The position numbers and the translations under genes are program-made. From Sphingobium indicum B90A (GTDB lineage: Bacteria; Pseudomonadota; Alphaproteobacteria; Sphingomonadales; Sphingomonadaceae), in assembly GCF_000264945.2 (NCBI RefSeq), contig NZ_CP013070.1, forward strand, positions 1,674,001-1,738,000: 64,000 bases of DNA, read 5' to 3'. The notes beneath the pieces are model-generated. The model worked only from the letters and a program-made list of their open reading frames with translations, searched no databases and was not told where the DNA came from. Positions within the stretch are counted from its first letter, which is position 1, and the number at the start of each line of letters is the position of its first letter. Positions 48,094 to 56,117 of the stretch are shown piece after piece.

Positions 48094-49500
48094 ATGAAGA
48101 CATGCATGACCGGCGCGATGACGCGCCGGACGGCGCTCGCCGCCCTCGGTTCAGCGGTGGCGGCCCCCGCCGTCGCCCGCGGCGGGCGATCCGGCGCGCG
48201 CCGGCCCAACATCCTCTACATCATGGCAGACGACATGGGCCATGCCGACCTGGGCTGCTATGGCAGCCGCGACATCCGGACCCCGGCGATCGACGCCATC
48301 GCCGCGCGCGGCGTGAAGTTCGGCAACGCCTATGCCAATAGCTGCGTCTGCTCGCCCACCCGCATCGCCCTGCTGACCGGCCGTTACCAGGGGCGGTTCC
48401 GCATCGGGCTGGAGGAGCCGATCGCCTTCAACGGCGACGAACTGTCCCTGCCCCGCGGCACCCGGACCCTGCCCGGCCTGCTGCGCGATCTTGGCTACGC
48501 GACCTCGCTGGTCGGGAAATGGCATGTCGGGGAACTGCCGGCCTCCAGCCCGCTCGATCACGGCTATGACTATTTCTTCGGCATAGCGTCGGGCGGCACC
48601 GACTATTTCGCCCATGCGACCACCATCAACGGGCATGAGATGGGCAAGCTGTTCGAGAACCGGACGGAAATCCAGCGCCCCGGCTACCTGACGGACCTGC
48701 TCGGCGCGAAGGCGATCGATCGGATGCGGCTGGCGGCGCGGCAGGACCGCCCCTTCTTCATCAGCCTGCACTTCACCGCCCCCCATTGGCCCTGGCAGGG
48801 TCCGGGCGACGCCGCCCAGGGCAGCGCCGCCGCCGATCCCCGCCAGATGGACGGCGGCAATGTCCGCGCCTATGCCGCGATGATGGAGGGCATGGACGCC
48901 AATGTCGGCCGCGTGCTGGCCGAACTGGCGGCGTTGGGGCTGCAGGAGGACACGATCGTCATCTTCACCAGCGACAATGGCGGAGAGCGCTTTTCCGACA
49001 GTTGGCCGCTGACCGGGATGAAGGGCGAATTGCTGGAGGGCGGCATCCGCGTGCCCCTGATCGTCAGTTGGCCCGCCCATCTGCCCAAGGGGCGGGACAG
49101 CGCGCAGGTGACCATGTCGATGGACGCCCTGCCCACGCTGCTGTCGGCGGCGGGCGGCGACCCCGGCCGGGTGGAGGGGCTGGACGGCATCGACCTCATG
49201 CCCTTCCTGCGCGACGTCGACAGCAGGACCGACCGCACGCTGTTCTGGCGCCACCGCGCCGGCGACCAGATCGCGGTGCGCAGCGGCCAGTGGAAATATC
49301 TGCGGTCCTACGGGCGGGACTATCTGTTCGACCTGTCGCAGGACGAGCGCGAACGCGCCGACCGCAAGGCGGCGATGCCCGGCAAGGTCGCCGAACTCAA
49401 GGCCGCCCATGCCGGCTGGCTGGCGCAGATGCTGCCCTATCCGGAGCATAGCTATAGCGAGGACATGCTGGGCAAGTTCGCCGACCGCCCCAGGGAATGA
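48094..49500 (+). CDS. Secreted sulfatase (arylsulfatase type)
   Basis: A 468-residue sulfatase that would hydrolyse sulfate esters in the periplasm. The N-terminus has a Tat-like signal (MTRRTALAALGSAVAAPAVARGG). The active-site sequence CVCSPTRIALLTGR (C86 in C-S-P-T-R) is the formylglycine signature. Metal-binding motifs are LYIMADDMGHADLGCYG near the start and FTSDNGGERFSDSWPLTGMKGELLEGGIRVP later, and KWHVGE. It is co-transcribed with the TonB receptor. An aryl sulfate as substrate would release a phenol, which could feed the neighbouring phenol hydroxylase; this is inference. Confidence 0.9.
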   Translation: MKTCMTGAMTRRTALAALGSAVAAPAVARGGRSGARRPNILYIMADDMGHADLGCYGSRDIRTPAIDAIAARGVKFGNAYANSCVCSPTRIALLTGRYQGRFRIGLEEPIAFNGDELSLPRGTRTLPGLLRDLGYATSLVGKWHVGELPASSPLDHGYDYFFGIASGGTDYFAHATTINGHEMGKLFENRTEIQRPGYLTDLLGAKAIDRMRLAARQDRPFFISLHFTAPHWPWQGPGDAAQGSAAADPRQMDGGNVRAYAAMMEGMDANVGRVLAELAALGLQEDTIVIFTSDNGGERFSDSWPLTGMKGELLEGGIRVPLIVSWPAHLPKGRDSAQVTMSMDALPTLLSAAGGDPGRVEGLDGIDLMPFLRDVDSRTDRTLFWRHRAGDQIAVRSGQWKYLRSYGRDYLFDLSQDERERADRKAAMPGKVAELKAAHAGWLAQMLPYPEHSYSEDMLGKFADRPRE

Positions 49501-49516
49501 AGCGCGTTCGCGGCGT

Positions 49517-51184
49517 TCAGCCGCCGCCCTGCTTCAATCGATAGTCCAGCTGCCGCCGGGACATGCCGAGCATGCGCGCCGCATCCGCGACATTGCCCCC
49601 GGCGCGGCGCAGCGCCTCCCCCACCAGCGCGGCCTCATAATCCGCCAGCAGCAGCGGCGCCCGTTCGATGTCGGGTATCAGCGGCGCGCCGGTGACCGCC
49701 AGCCTGCCGTCCGGCCGCACATGCGCCTGTTCGCGGCTGTCCGGCTCCAGCATGATCGACAGGGTGTCGACGTCGATCCGCCCGCCCGGTTCGGCCAGCA
49801 GCACGCCGCGCTCCAGCACATTTTCCAGCTCGCGCACATTGCCCGGCCAATGATAGGCGATCAGCGCGCGCATCGCCTGGTCCGACACGCCGCGCACCGG
49901 CTTGCCGTGCCGCCGGGCGAGCCGCTCCACCAGCGCCTCGACGAACAGAGGAATGTCGGCCGCCCGCTCGCGCAGCGGCGGGATGGCGACGGGAAAGGGG
50001 TTGAGCCGGTAGAAGAGGTCGGCGCGGAACGTCCTGGCCGCCACCGCCGATGTCAGGTCGACATTGGTCGCCGCGACGATGCGGACGTCGACATGCACCG
50101 GCCTGTCGCCGCCCAGCCGCTCCACCTCCCCGGTCTGGAGCACGCGCAGCAGCTTGACCTGCGCGGGCAAAGGCAGGTCGCCCACCTCGTCCAGGAACAG
50201 CGTGCCGCCGTCCGCCCGCTCGAACCGGCCCAGCCGCTGCCGCTGCGCGCCGGTATAGGCGCCCGGCTCGACGCCGAACAGCTCGCTTTCGATCAGGTCA
50301 TGGGGGATGGCGCCGCAATTGATCGCAACGAAGGGCCTGTCGCGGCGCGGCCCGTTGTCGTGCAGCCAATGGGCGAACACTTCCTTGCCGACGCCCGTCT
50401 CGCCGGTCAGCAGGACGGTGATGTTGCTGTCGGCGGCGCGGCGCAGCAGGTTCACCGACTTCAAGAAAGCGGGCGACTGGCCGATCAACGATCCGGTCTG
50501 CTTTTCCCGCCGCAGGGATGCGCGCAGCTCCCCGATCTCCTCCGCCATGGCGCGCAACTGCCCGGCTATGTCCTCCGGGCGCATGGCCTTCAGATAGGGG
50601 TCGTCCGCCGGCAGGTCGGACGCGATCTCGCCCACGATGGTGCAATGCGGGTCGCCCTTCGCCTTGCACATCGTCTCGCGGAAGATGACCGGCCGGCCCA
50701 TGAAGGCGCTGACATAGCCGGAGGCATAGCCCAACTGGTTCCAGCAGGTGGCATGTTCGCCGATGCCGAAATGGGCGATCTGGCTTTCCGCCTCCCAGCT
50801 TTCGGTCCAGCGGAACTCGCCGTGGAAACGCCCGGCGTCCAGGTCCAGCTCGCACTGGATGGTCTCCACCTGCACCAGCCCCTCCAGCTTGTGAAGCCGG
50901 GGGCCCAGCAGGAAGACCTCCTCATAATCGCGGTCGCCCACCATCTTGCGGGCGATCTCGGCGTCCTGCACGCCGGATTGATAGCCCATGCGCATCAGCA
51001 GCGCGCCGGCCCGGCCTTCGCCCAGCGTGCGCACCATTTCCGCCCGCAGCGCGCCCAGCGACCCGGCGTGCAGCAGCAACATCCGCTGTTCGTCCAGCCA
51101 GACGGTCCCGGTGCCGGGGTCGAACCGCAATTTCGACCACAGGTCGATCCGGCCCGATCGGTCGTCGAGCGCCTTGCTCGCCAT
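49517..51184 (-). CDS. dmpR: Sigma-54 activator of phenol catabolism (DmpR/MopR type)
   Basis: A 555-residue regulator. The N-terminal sensor (XylR_N plus V4R) is followed by an AAA+ domain (Walker A GETGVGKE at 261-268, a GAYTGA loop at 308-313, ADGGTLFLDEVGDLPL) and a C-terminal Fis-type HTH (NVADAARMLGMSRRQLDYRLKQ). The phenol pocket residues known from MopR are preserved with an offset of 8: H98, W126; and the zinc site C147, E170, C173, C181. This points to direct phenol sensing and activation of the sigma-54 promoter at 55859-55874. GAYTGA is a tolerated variant of GAFTGA. Confidence 0.93.
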   Translation of the reverse strand: MASKALDDRSGRIDLWSKLRFDPGTGTVWLDEQRMLLLHAGSLGALRAEMVRTLGEGRAGALLMRMGYQSGVQDAEIARKMVGDRDYEEVFLLGPRLHKLEGLVQVETIQCELDLDAGRFHGEFRWTESWEAESQIAHFGIGEHATCWNQLGYASGYVSAFMGRPVIFRETMCKAKGDPHCTIVGEIASDLPADDPYLKAMRPEDIAGQLRAMAEEIGELRASLRREKQTGSLIGQSPAFLKSVNLLRRAADSNITVLLTGETGVGKEVFAHWLHDNGPRRDRPFVAINCGAIPHDLIESELFGVEPGAYTGAQRQRLGRFERADGGTLFLDEVGDLPLPAQVKLLRVLQTGEVERLGGDRPVHVDVRIVAATNVDLTSAVAARTFRADLFYRLNPFPVAIPPLRERAADIPLFVEALVERLARRHGKPVRGVSDQAMRALIAYHWPGNVRELENVLERGVLLAEPGGRIDVDTLSIMLEPDSREQAHVRPDGRLAVTGAPLIPDIERAPLLLADYEAALVGEALRRAGGNVADAARMLGMSRRQLDYRLKQGGG

Positions 51185-51253
51185 CTTCGCCCTTCTCCCC
51201 TCGCCGGTCCGGCCGTTTCGCCGCTTGCTGCCCGATCCTAGCGCAATATCCGG

Positions 51254-52312
51254 TCAGATGCGCCTGAAAAGCGGACTTCGAACCTGCTGCGCGTCGGCGG
51301 CGGAGAAGAATTTTTCGGTGTAGATGTCCTTTTCGAACAGCCGCCCCTGCATCAGCGCGGCAAGGCAGGCCTCGATCATCACCGGCGGACCGCAAAGATA
51401 GGCCTTGTGCCCGCGGAAATCATTGTCGAACGCCGCCCGTGCGGCTTCGTGGACATAGCCGCGAAAACCCGTCCAGCCGCTGTCCGCCGGCTCATCCGAA
51501 AGCGCGGGGATATAGCGGAAATTGGCATGGGCCGCCGCCAGCGCCTCGAACTCCTCATGATAATAAAGCTCCTCCCGGCTGCGCGCGCCATAGACCAGCG
51601 TGATCGGCAGCGTCTCGTTGCGGGCGATCAGGTCGAGGATCATCGACCGGGGCGAGGACAGGCCCGAACCGCCGGCCAGGAAAAGCAGGGGCGCCTTCGC
51701 CGAATGGCGCACGAAGAAGCGGCCATAGGGGCCGGACAGCTTCACCCGGTCGCCCTCCTTCAGATGCTCATGTATCCATGTCGTGCCGACGCCGCCCGGC
51801 ACGATGCGGATATTGAGTTCGACGGCGTCGGGCGCATGGGGATCGCTGGCAAGGGAGAAGGCGCGGGTCAGAACCCCCTCCTCCCCCACCGTCAGGTTCA
51901 CATATTGCCCCGCCTGGAAGCGGATCGGCCGGTTCAGCGCGACATGGACGCCCCTGATCGTCGGGGTCAGCGGATCGATGCGGGTGACGACGCCCTCGAA
52001 ATCCTCGACCGGGATTCCCAGCGCGTCGGGGTCTTCCTCTATATCCGCCTCTATGCTGGCGTCGCTTTCAAGGCGCGCGCAGCAGGCCAGCGCCTTGCCC
52101 TCGTCGCGCTCGAAATCCATCAGCGCGAAGCTGGAAGCCTCCCCATGGTCGATTTCGCCGTCCGTCACCTGGATCTTGCAGGTCGCGCACAGGCCATGAC
52201 AACAGGCATGCGGCAACCAGATGCCTGCGCGCAGGCAGGCGTCGAGGATGGTTTGCCCCTCCGCCACTTCCACCTCGTCGCCGGTGGTCTCGATGGTCAG
52301 GGTATAGCTCAT
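51254..52312 (-). CDS. dmpP: Phenol hydroxylase reductase component
   Basis: NADH:ferredoxin-type reductase (P5) that passes electrons to the diiron oxygenase. The 352-residue protein has an N-terminal plant-type [2Fe-2S] domain (C37, C42, C45, C77; motif HACCHGLCATC), then an FAD domain (RPIRFQAGQYVNLTV, TRAFSLASDP) and an NAD domain (LFLAGGSGLSSPRSMILDL, AYLCGPPVMIEACL). Its start codon overlaps the dmpO stop by one base (TGATG). Last gene of the hydroxylase operon before the regulator gene. Confidence 0.95.
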   Translation of the reverse strand: MSYTLTIETTGDEVEVAEGQTILDACLRAGIWLPHACCHGLCATCKIQVTDGEIDHGEASSFALMDFERDEGKALACCARLESDASIEADIEEDPDALGIPVEDFEGVVTRIDPLTPTIRGVHVALNRPIRFQAGQYVNLTVGEEGVLTRAFSLASDPHAPDAVELNIRIVPGGVGTTWIHEHLKEGDRVKLSGPYGRFFVRHSAKAPLLFLAGGSGLSSPRSMILDLIARNETLPITLVYGARSREELYYHEEFEALAAAHANFRYIPALSDEPADSGWTGFRGYVHEAARAAFDNDFRGHKAYLCGPPVMIEACLAALMQGRLFEKDIYTEKFFSAADAQQVRSPLFRRI

Positions 52313-52671
52313 CAGATGCCGGCTCCGTTCAGGCCATCCAGGCCCGGCGTGCGGAATCGCAACGCATCCTTGTGCCTGAGGCCGTTGGCGGCGATGCCGG
52401 CCTGCATGTCGGGGACGAAGGCTTCGCCGTTGCGGGTCCAGACGGCGCTGTTCCAGTCGATCCCCGCCCAGTCGGGATGCTGGCCGAAAATCTCCGCCAT
52501 GGGTCCGGCGATGAAGTGCGCGAAGGGCAGGTCCGGCGGCAACGGCCAGGCATAGGGGCTGGAAAAGAGCAGATGCCCGTCCCAGCCGGCATAGATGACG
52601 CAGGCGCCGTGGAAATTTTCGGCCTTGTCGGCCGGTTCGAATTCATAGGTGTCGATGGCTTTGACGGCCAT
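52312..52671 (-). CDS. dmpO: Phenol hydroxylase component P4
   Basis: A 119-residue subunit of the (alpha-beta-gamma) oxygenase complex. It starts MAVKAIDTYEFEPADKAENFHGACVIYAGWDGHLLFSSPYAWPLPPDLPFAHFIAGPM (outlined), the DmpO/phenol hydroxylase conserved region. It lies between dmpN and dmpP in the canonical order and overlaps the dmpP start. Confidence 0.93.
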   Translation of the reverse strand: MAVKAIDTYEFEPADKAENFHGACVIYAGWDGHLLFSSPYAWPLPPDLPFAHFIAGPMAEIFGQHPDWAGIDWNSAVWTRNGEAFVPDMQAGIAANGLRHKDALRFRTPGLDGLNGAGI

Positions 52672-52722
52672 GATGTCTCTCCTGGAATATTATCCCTTCC
52701 GTGAAGGCGGTGTGGCCGGCTG

Positions 52723-54279
52723 TCAGTCGTTGGCCTTTGCAAGGCCGCGCCACATGGCGAAATTCGCTTCGTCCCTGGACCCGTTGTGCAGGCCGTTGTC
52801 CCGCCCATGCTCGATGCGGAAGAAGGCGAGCGCCTCGGCGGCGGGATTGAAGCCCTCGGCCGTCGGGTCCGTGCCGGGGCGGAAGGCATTGCCCTTGAAA
52901 ACCTCATGCCCGGCGATCTTGGACTGGATGAATTTTTCAGGCTCATCCTCGAAAATGTCGCGGCAATGGTCGGAGCAGAAATGATATTGCTCGCCCTTGT
53001 ATTCGGCATGGCGCTGGCACAGCGTCAGCGGGTCGCCCGGCTCGGTGAACATCATCGGAATCTGGCAGACCTGGCATTGCATCGGCACGGCCGTCGCCTC
53101 GAACGGCTTTCCTTCCGCTTCGCACTTCGCCCAATATTCATAGCGCGGACGGTAATAGCGGTCGAACGTGTCCGGATATTTGGCGGACAGCCAGTCCATG
53201 TCCTCCTTCGACGGCAGCCAGACATGGAAGTCGCTGGTGCCGCGCGCCTGGTAGAAATGGCACCATGCGATATGGGACAGGTGGTCGCGCTCCAGCCTGA
53301 TCTGCTCGACGCAGGGCGGCATGACGATGCCGTAGCGGGCGAGATCGCGGAACAGCGCGCCGCAATTCTCCTCGAAATAGATTTCCCACGCCTCGGCCCA
53401 GCTCATCACCCGCTTGGGCAGCATGTAATCCTGCATCATCGCGACCAGCGTCAGCAGCCGCACGCCGCGCCAGGTCCATTTGTTCAGCCATTTCTGGACG
53501 ATCGGGACATTGGCCGGGTCCTGCTCCAGCACGAACTTGATGACCTCCAGCCCCAGGGTCATGTGCCGCGCCTCGTCCGACTGGGCGGAAAAGCCGAAGG
53601 TCATCGCGCCCATGTCGCCATTATAGGCCGCGCCCGAAATGAAGGGTACGAAGACGAGGTTGGTCAGCACATATTCGAAGGCGAAGCCGATGGCGACGAT
53701 GAATTCGAACGGGCCGCCGGTCGCCGCATCCTCGAAGAAGCTCTTGGGCACCTGAAGATAGGGCAGATAGTCGTGATGATGGCGGAACTCCGCCATGCCG
53801 CTATAATAGCGGTTATAGTTGCTGATGGCGTGGATCTGCGTCTGCGAATGACGCATCTCGTCCAGCGACTGCATCATGCAGGCAACCCTGGGGCCGACGC
53901 CGCGGAATTGCCGCCCGATATGGGCGAACCCCCGGTGCGACATATATTCCAGCGGGGCGAAGCCGTTGACGAACAGCTTGACCGTATTGATGTAGCGCGC
54001 ATCGGACAGGGTGAGATGGCCGTTGCTCTGTGCGAAGGCGTCGACGATGGCGTAGAGCTTCCGCTCCTTTTCCGCCTGATATTTCCAATAGGCGTCCATG
54101 GTCAGGCGGAACGGGTCTTCCCACGCGTCCCAGTCGTGGATCCTGATCCCCTCGAACCGGTCCATCGGGAAGATGTCGTCGATCGGCTGATAGCTCGGCT
54201 CCCAGCCAAGGCCCCGCGTCATCAGCGCATAGCGTTCCTTGAGGCCGAGTTTCTTCTTCTTCGTGACGGGCATGTCCAT
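52723..54279 (-). CDS. dmpN: Phenol hydroxylase large oxygenase subunit P3
   Basis: The catalytic diiron subunit that hydroxylates phenol to catechol. The 518-residue protein carries the two helix pairs of ligands: E111 (PLEYMSHRG), E141-M-R-H144, E202 (FEYVLTN) and E236-A-R-H239. Near the C-terminus is a YHS-type cysteine cluster (QCQVCQIP and LCQRHAEYKGEQYHFCSDHC) that binds zinc in this family. The order dmpK-L-M-N-O-P is intact. ATG 54279 is used; ATG 54273 is only two codons downstream. Confidence 0.96.
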   Translation of the reverse strand: MDMPVTKKKKLGLKERYALMTRGLGWEPSYQPIDDIFPMDRFEGIRIHDWDAWEDPFRLTMDAYWKYQAEKERKLYAIVDAFAQSNGHLTLSDARYINTVKLFVNGFAPLEYMSHRGFAHIGRQFRGVGPRVACMMQSLDEMRHSQTQIHAISNYNRYYSGMAEFRHHHDYLPYLQVPKSFFEDAATGGPFEFIVAIGFAFEYVLTNLVFVPFISGAAYNGDMGAMTFGFSAQSDEARHMTLGLEVIKFVLEQDPANVPIVQKWLNKWTWRGVRLLTLVAMMQDYMLPKRVMSWAEAWEIYFEENCGALFRDLARYGIVMPPCVEQIRLERDHLSHIAWCHFYQARGTSDFHVWLPSKEDMDWLSAKYPDTFDRYYRPRYEYWAKCEAEGKPFEATAVPMQCQVCQIPMMFTEPGDPLTLCQRHAEYKGEQYHFCSDHCRDIFEDEPEKFIQSKIAGHEVFKGNAFRPGTDPTAEGFNPAAEALAFFRIEHGRDNGLHNGSRDEANFAMWRGLAKAND

Positions 54280-54282
54280 GGC

Positions 54283-54555
54283 TCAGCGGTCCCAGCTCAG
54301 AGTGAATATGTCGTCGGTCTCGTCCACGCGGCCCGACAGGGAGATCATGTTGACGTGCAGTTCCTGAAGGTCGAAATCGCGGCCGATCAGCTCCTCGATC
54401 GTTTCGCGGCGCACGACCAGCGTGCCCGGCGCGGTGATGCGCACCATCGCCGGCTGCGGGTCCAGGCTGGCGGCGGGATTGTCCGCCATGATCGCGTCGA
54501 TGACATGGCGGGTGTCGTCATTGGCCTGAAGCGCGAGGAAGACGGTGCTGCTCAT
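54283..54555 (-). CDS. dmpM: Phenol hydroxylase effector protein P2
   Basis: A 90-residue cofactorless coupling protein that docks on the oxygenase and raises turnover. It reads MSSTVFLALQANDDTRHVIDAIMADNPAASL and later FDLQELHVNMISLSGRVDETDDIFTLSWD, the MmoB/DmpM family pattern. The ATG overlaps the dmpL stop (ATGA). Three bases separate it from dmpN. Confidence 0.93.
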   Translation of the reverse strand: MSSTVFLALQANDDTRHVIDAIMADNPAASLDPQPAMVRITAPGTLVVRRETIEELIGRDFDLQELHVNMISLSGRVDETDDIFTLSWDR

Positions 54556-55547
54556 GCGCGGACCCCCGCCTTGGCGGCGCGGGCGTCGAGCGCGGCGCAC
54601 AGTTCGTCCATGACGGCGGCGGATCGGTCGCCCAGCCCCATTTCGGCCAGCGGGCAGAGCGCGGCGGCGGCCCGCGGCGTCCATTTGGCGATCCACCAGC
54701 CGATCAGCGCGGCATTGCCCGCATCGTCGGCGCAGGCGGCCTTGATCTGCGCGTCGACCCATTTGCGCGTCTCTGCCGCCCATTCGTTCTGGAACTGGGT
54801 CATCATCGCCACCGCCGCGCCGCCGCGCTGCGCCAGGTCGCCGTCGACGATCGTCTGGAAGACCAGGGGATAGAGCAGGCCGTCGAGCACGAAATCCTGC
54901 GCCACGAACAGTTCGAACCAGTCCTGCTCGACGAACATATCCTCGACCAGGCGACGCAGCGACTGCCAGCGCACGTCGCGCAGCCACGCCTCCTTCGCCG
55001 CGTCCAGCGCTTCGGGTTCGGCGAGCAGCAGGCCAAGGCGCGTGTCGAACTGCGCGATGCCCAGCTGGTCCATCGCATAATAGAGCGCCGGCTGGGTGAT
55101 GCCCGTGCCATAGCCATAGGCGGCGATGAAGTCATTGTTCATCGAAGCGCCCCAGGCGACATGGCGCAGCGGCAGGATCAGGTCGAGCGCCAGGGCGCGG
55201 ATGTCGTCGGGCAAAGCGTCGGCCAGCCCCCGCGTCTCGACGAAGTCGAAGGCGGCCTCTGCCGCTTCCTGCTGCCTGGCGCGGGCCAGGACGTAGCTGC
55301 CGTAATAATATTGGCGCGGATCGCGGAAGGCGTACCAGTCCGCCATCTTCAGCTTCGTGCGGCTCTCGTCGAAATAGTCGTGGGCCGGATCCCAGAGCGG
55401 ACGATAATGCTGGTTGCCCGTGGTCTGGAGGCCGATCGTGCCCTCCTGATAGCGGGACGCCGGCTTGTCGCCGCCGATATGGCGCGCGACATGGCCATAG
55501 GTCTGCCGCTGCGGCGCGATGGTGACGGTGCGCAGGTCCATCTGCAT
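54552..55547 (-). CDS. dmpL: Phenol hydroxylase small oxygenase subunit P1
   Basis: The beta subunit of the diiron oxygenase. The 331-residue protein starts MQMDLRTVTIAPQRQTYGHVARHIGGDKPASRYQEGTIGLQTTGNQHYRPLWDP (outlined), with FDESRTKLKMADWYAFRDPRQYYYGSYVLARARQ, the DmpL/TomA1 signature. It has the ferritin-like fold but not the metal ligands. It is followed by dmpM with an ATGA overlap. Confidence 0.94.
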   Translation of the reverse strand: MQMDLRTVTIAPQRQTYGHVARHIGGDKPASRYQEGTIGLQTTGNQHYRPLWDPAHDYFDESRTKLKMADWYAFRDPRQYYYGSYVLARARQQEAAEAAFDFVETRGLADALPDDIRALALDLILPLRHVAWGASMNNDFIAAYGYGTGITQPALYYAMDQLGIAQFDTRLGLLLAEPEALDAAKEAWLRDVRWQSLRRLVEDMFVEQDWFELFVAQDFVLDGLLYPLVFQTIVDGDLAQRGGAAVAMMTQFQNEWAAETRKWVDAQIKAACADDAGNAALIGWWIAKWTPRAAAALCPLAEMGLGDRSAAVMDELCAALDARAAKAGVRA

Positions 55548-55570
55548 GGGGTCGGTCTCTCCTCTCTTGC

Positions 55571-55822
55571 CTATCGGGCTTCGCCGGCGATCACCCGCGC
55601 CAGCCGGACGTCGAAATCGTCCTGCTCCAGCGGCTGGCCGGTTACGTCGATCACGCGGTTGACGGCGCAGAATTCCTCGAACGCCGCGGTCGGCATCAGC
55701 AGTTCCACGAAGATTTCCGGCGCGCCGATGGCGAAGTCGAATTCGACCAGCCCGTTTTCGCGGCGGTTGCGGACGCGCACGAACTTCGCGTCCAATATGT
55801 CGGATTGCGGCTGTTCCGCCAT
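55571..55822 (-). CDS. dmpK: Phenol hydroxylase assembly component P0
   Basis: An 83-residue accessory protein required for activating the oxygenase (iron loading of the apo-enzyme in Pseudomonas). It starts MAEQPQSDILDAKFVRVRNRRENGLVEFDFAIGAPEIFVELLMP (outlined), matching the DmpK family. First gene of the operon. The ribosome binding site GGGAGAGGAAG lies just before the ATG, and the sigma-54 promoter is about 37 bases upstream. Confidence 0.92.
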   Translation of the reverse strand: MAEQPQSDILDAKFVRVRNRRENGLVEFDFAIGAPEIFVELLMPTAAFEEFCAVNRVIDVTGQPLEQDDFDVRLARVIAGEAR

Positions 55823-55858
55823 CTTCCTCTCCCGGCTGTTGCCTTGTCCTTTTGGTTT

Positions 55859-55874
55859 AGCAAGGGCCATGCCA
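55859..55874 (-). promoter_or_regulatory. Sigma-54 promoter of the dmpK operon
   Basis: On the minus strand TGGCATG-GCCC-TTGCT matches the consensus TGGCACG-N4-TTGCW with one mismatch and the exact GG-to-GC spacing. Its predicted transcription start is about 26 bases before the dmpK ATG. Confidence 0.88.
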
Positions 55875-55917
55875 GTTCGACTTTCCCCGAAAATCCAGGG
55901 TTTTCGCGCAAGCCGCA

Positions 55918-55962
55918 TCGACAATTTCGTCAATTGCGGTCCGTCGTCGACAATTTTGTCGA
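55918..55962 (-). promoter_or_regulatory. Two 16-bp upstream activator sites for DmpR
   Basis: TCGACAAAATTGTCGA (55962-55947) and TTGACGAAATTGTCGA (55933-55918) on the minus strand agree at 14 of 16 positions and lie 29 bp apart (about three helical turns). Centres are about 78 and 107 bases before the predicted start, somewhat nearer than in Pseudomonas phenol promoters. Confidence 0.8.
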
Positions 55963-55989
55963 AACCGCGCCCGCCTTCCTCCCCCCAGG

Positions 55990-56039
55990 AAAAAAGGACC
56001 GCCCGGACCGGCCTGCCTGGGCAGCCGATCCGGACGGTC
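55990..56039 (-). terminator. Terminator separating receptor gene from dmpK operon
   Basis: On the minus strand GACCGTCCGGATCGGC pairs with GCCGGTCCGGGCGGTC (16 bp with wobbles) and is followed by CTTTTTT, about 80 bases past the TonB receptor stop. Confidence 0.88.
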
Positions 56040-56117
56040 ATGGCAGGCCGGCGCGCGGGAACCGTCCCTTGCGCCCCGTATCCCGCAGCCCGAACCGCTG
56101 CGGGAACCCCCTTGTCC

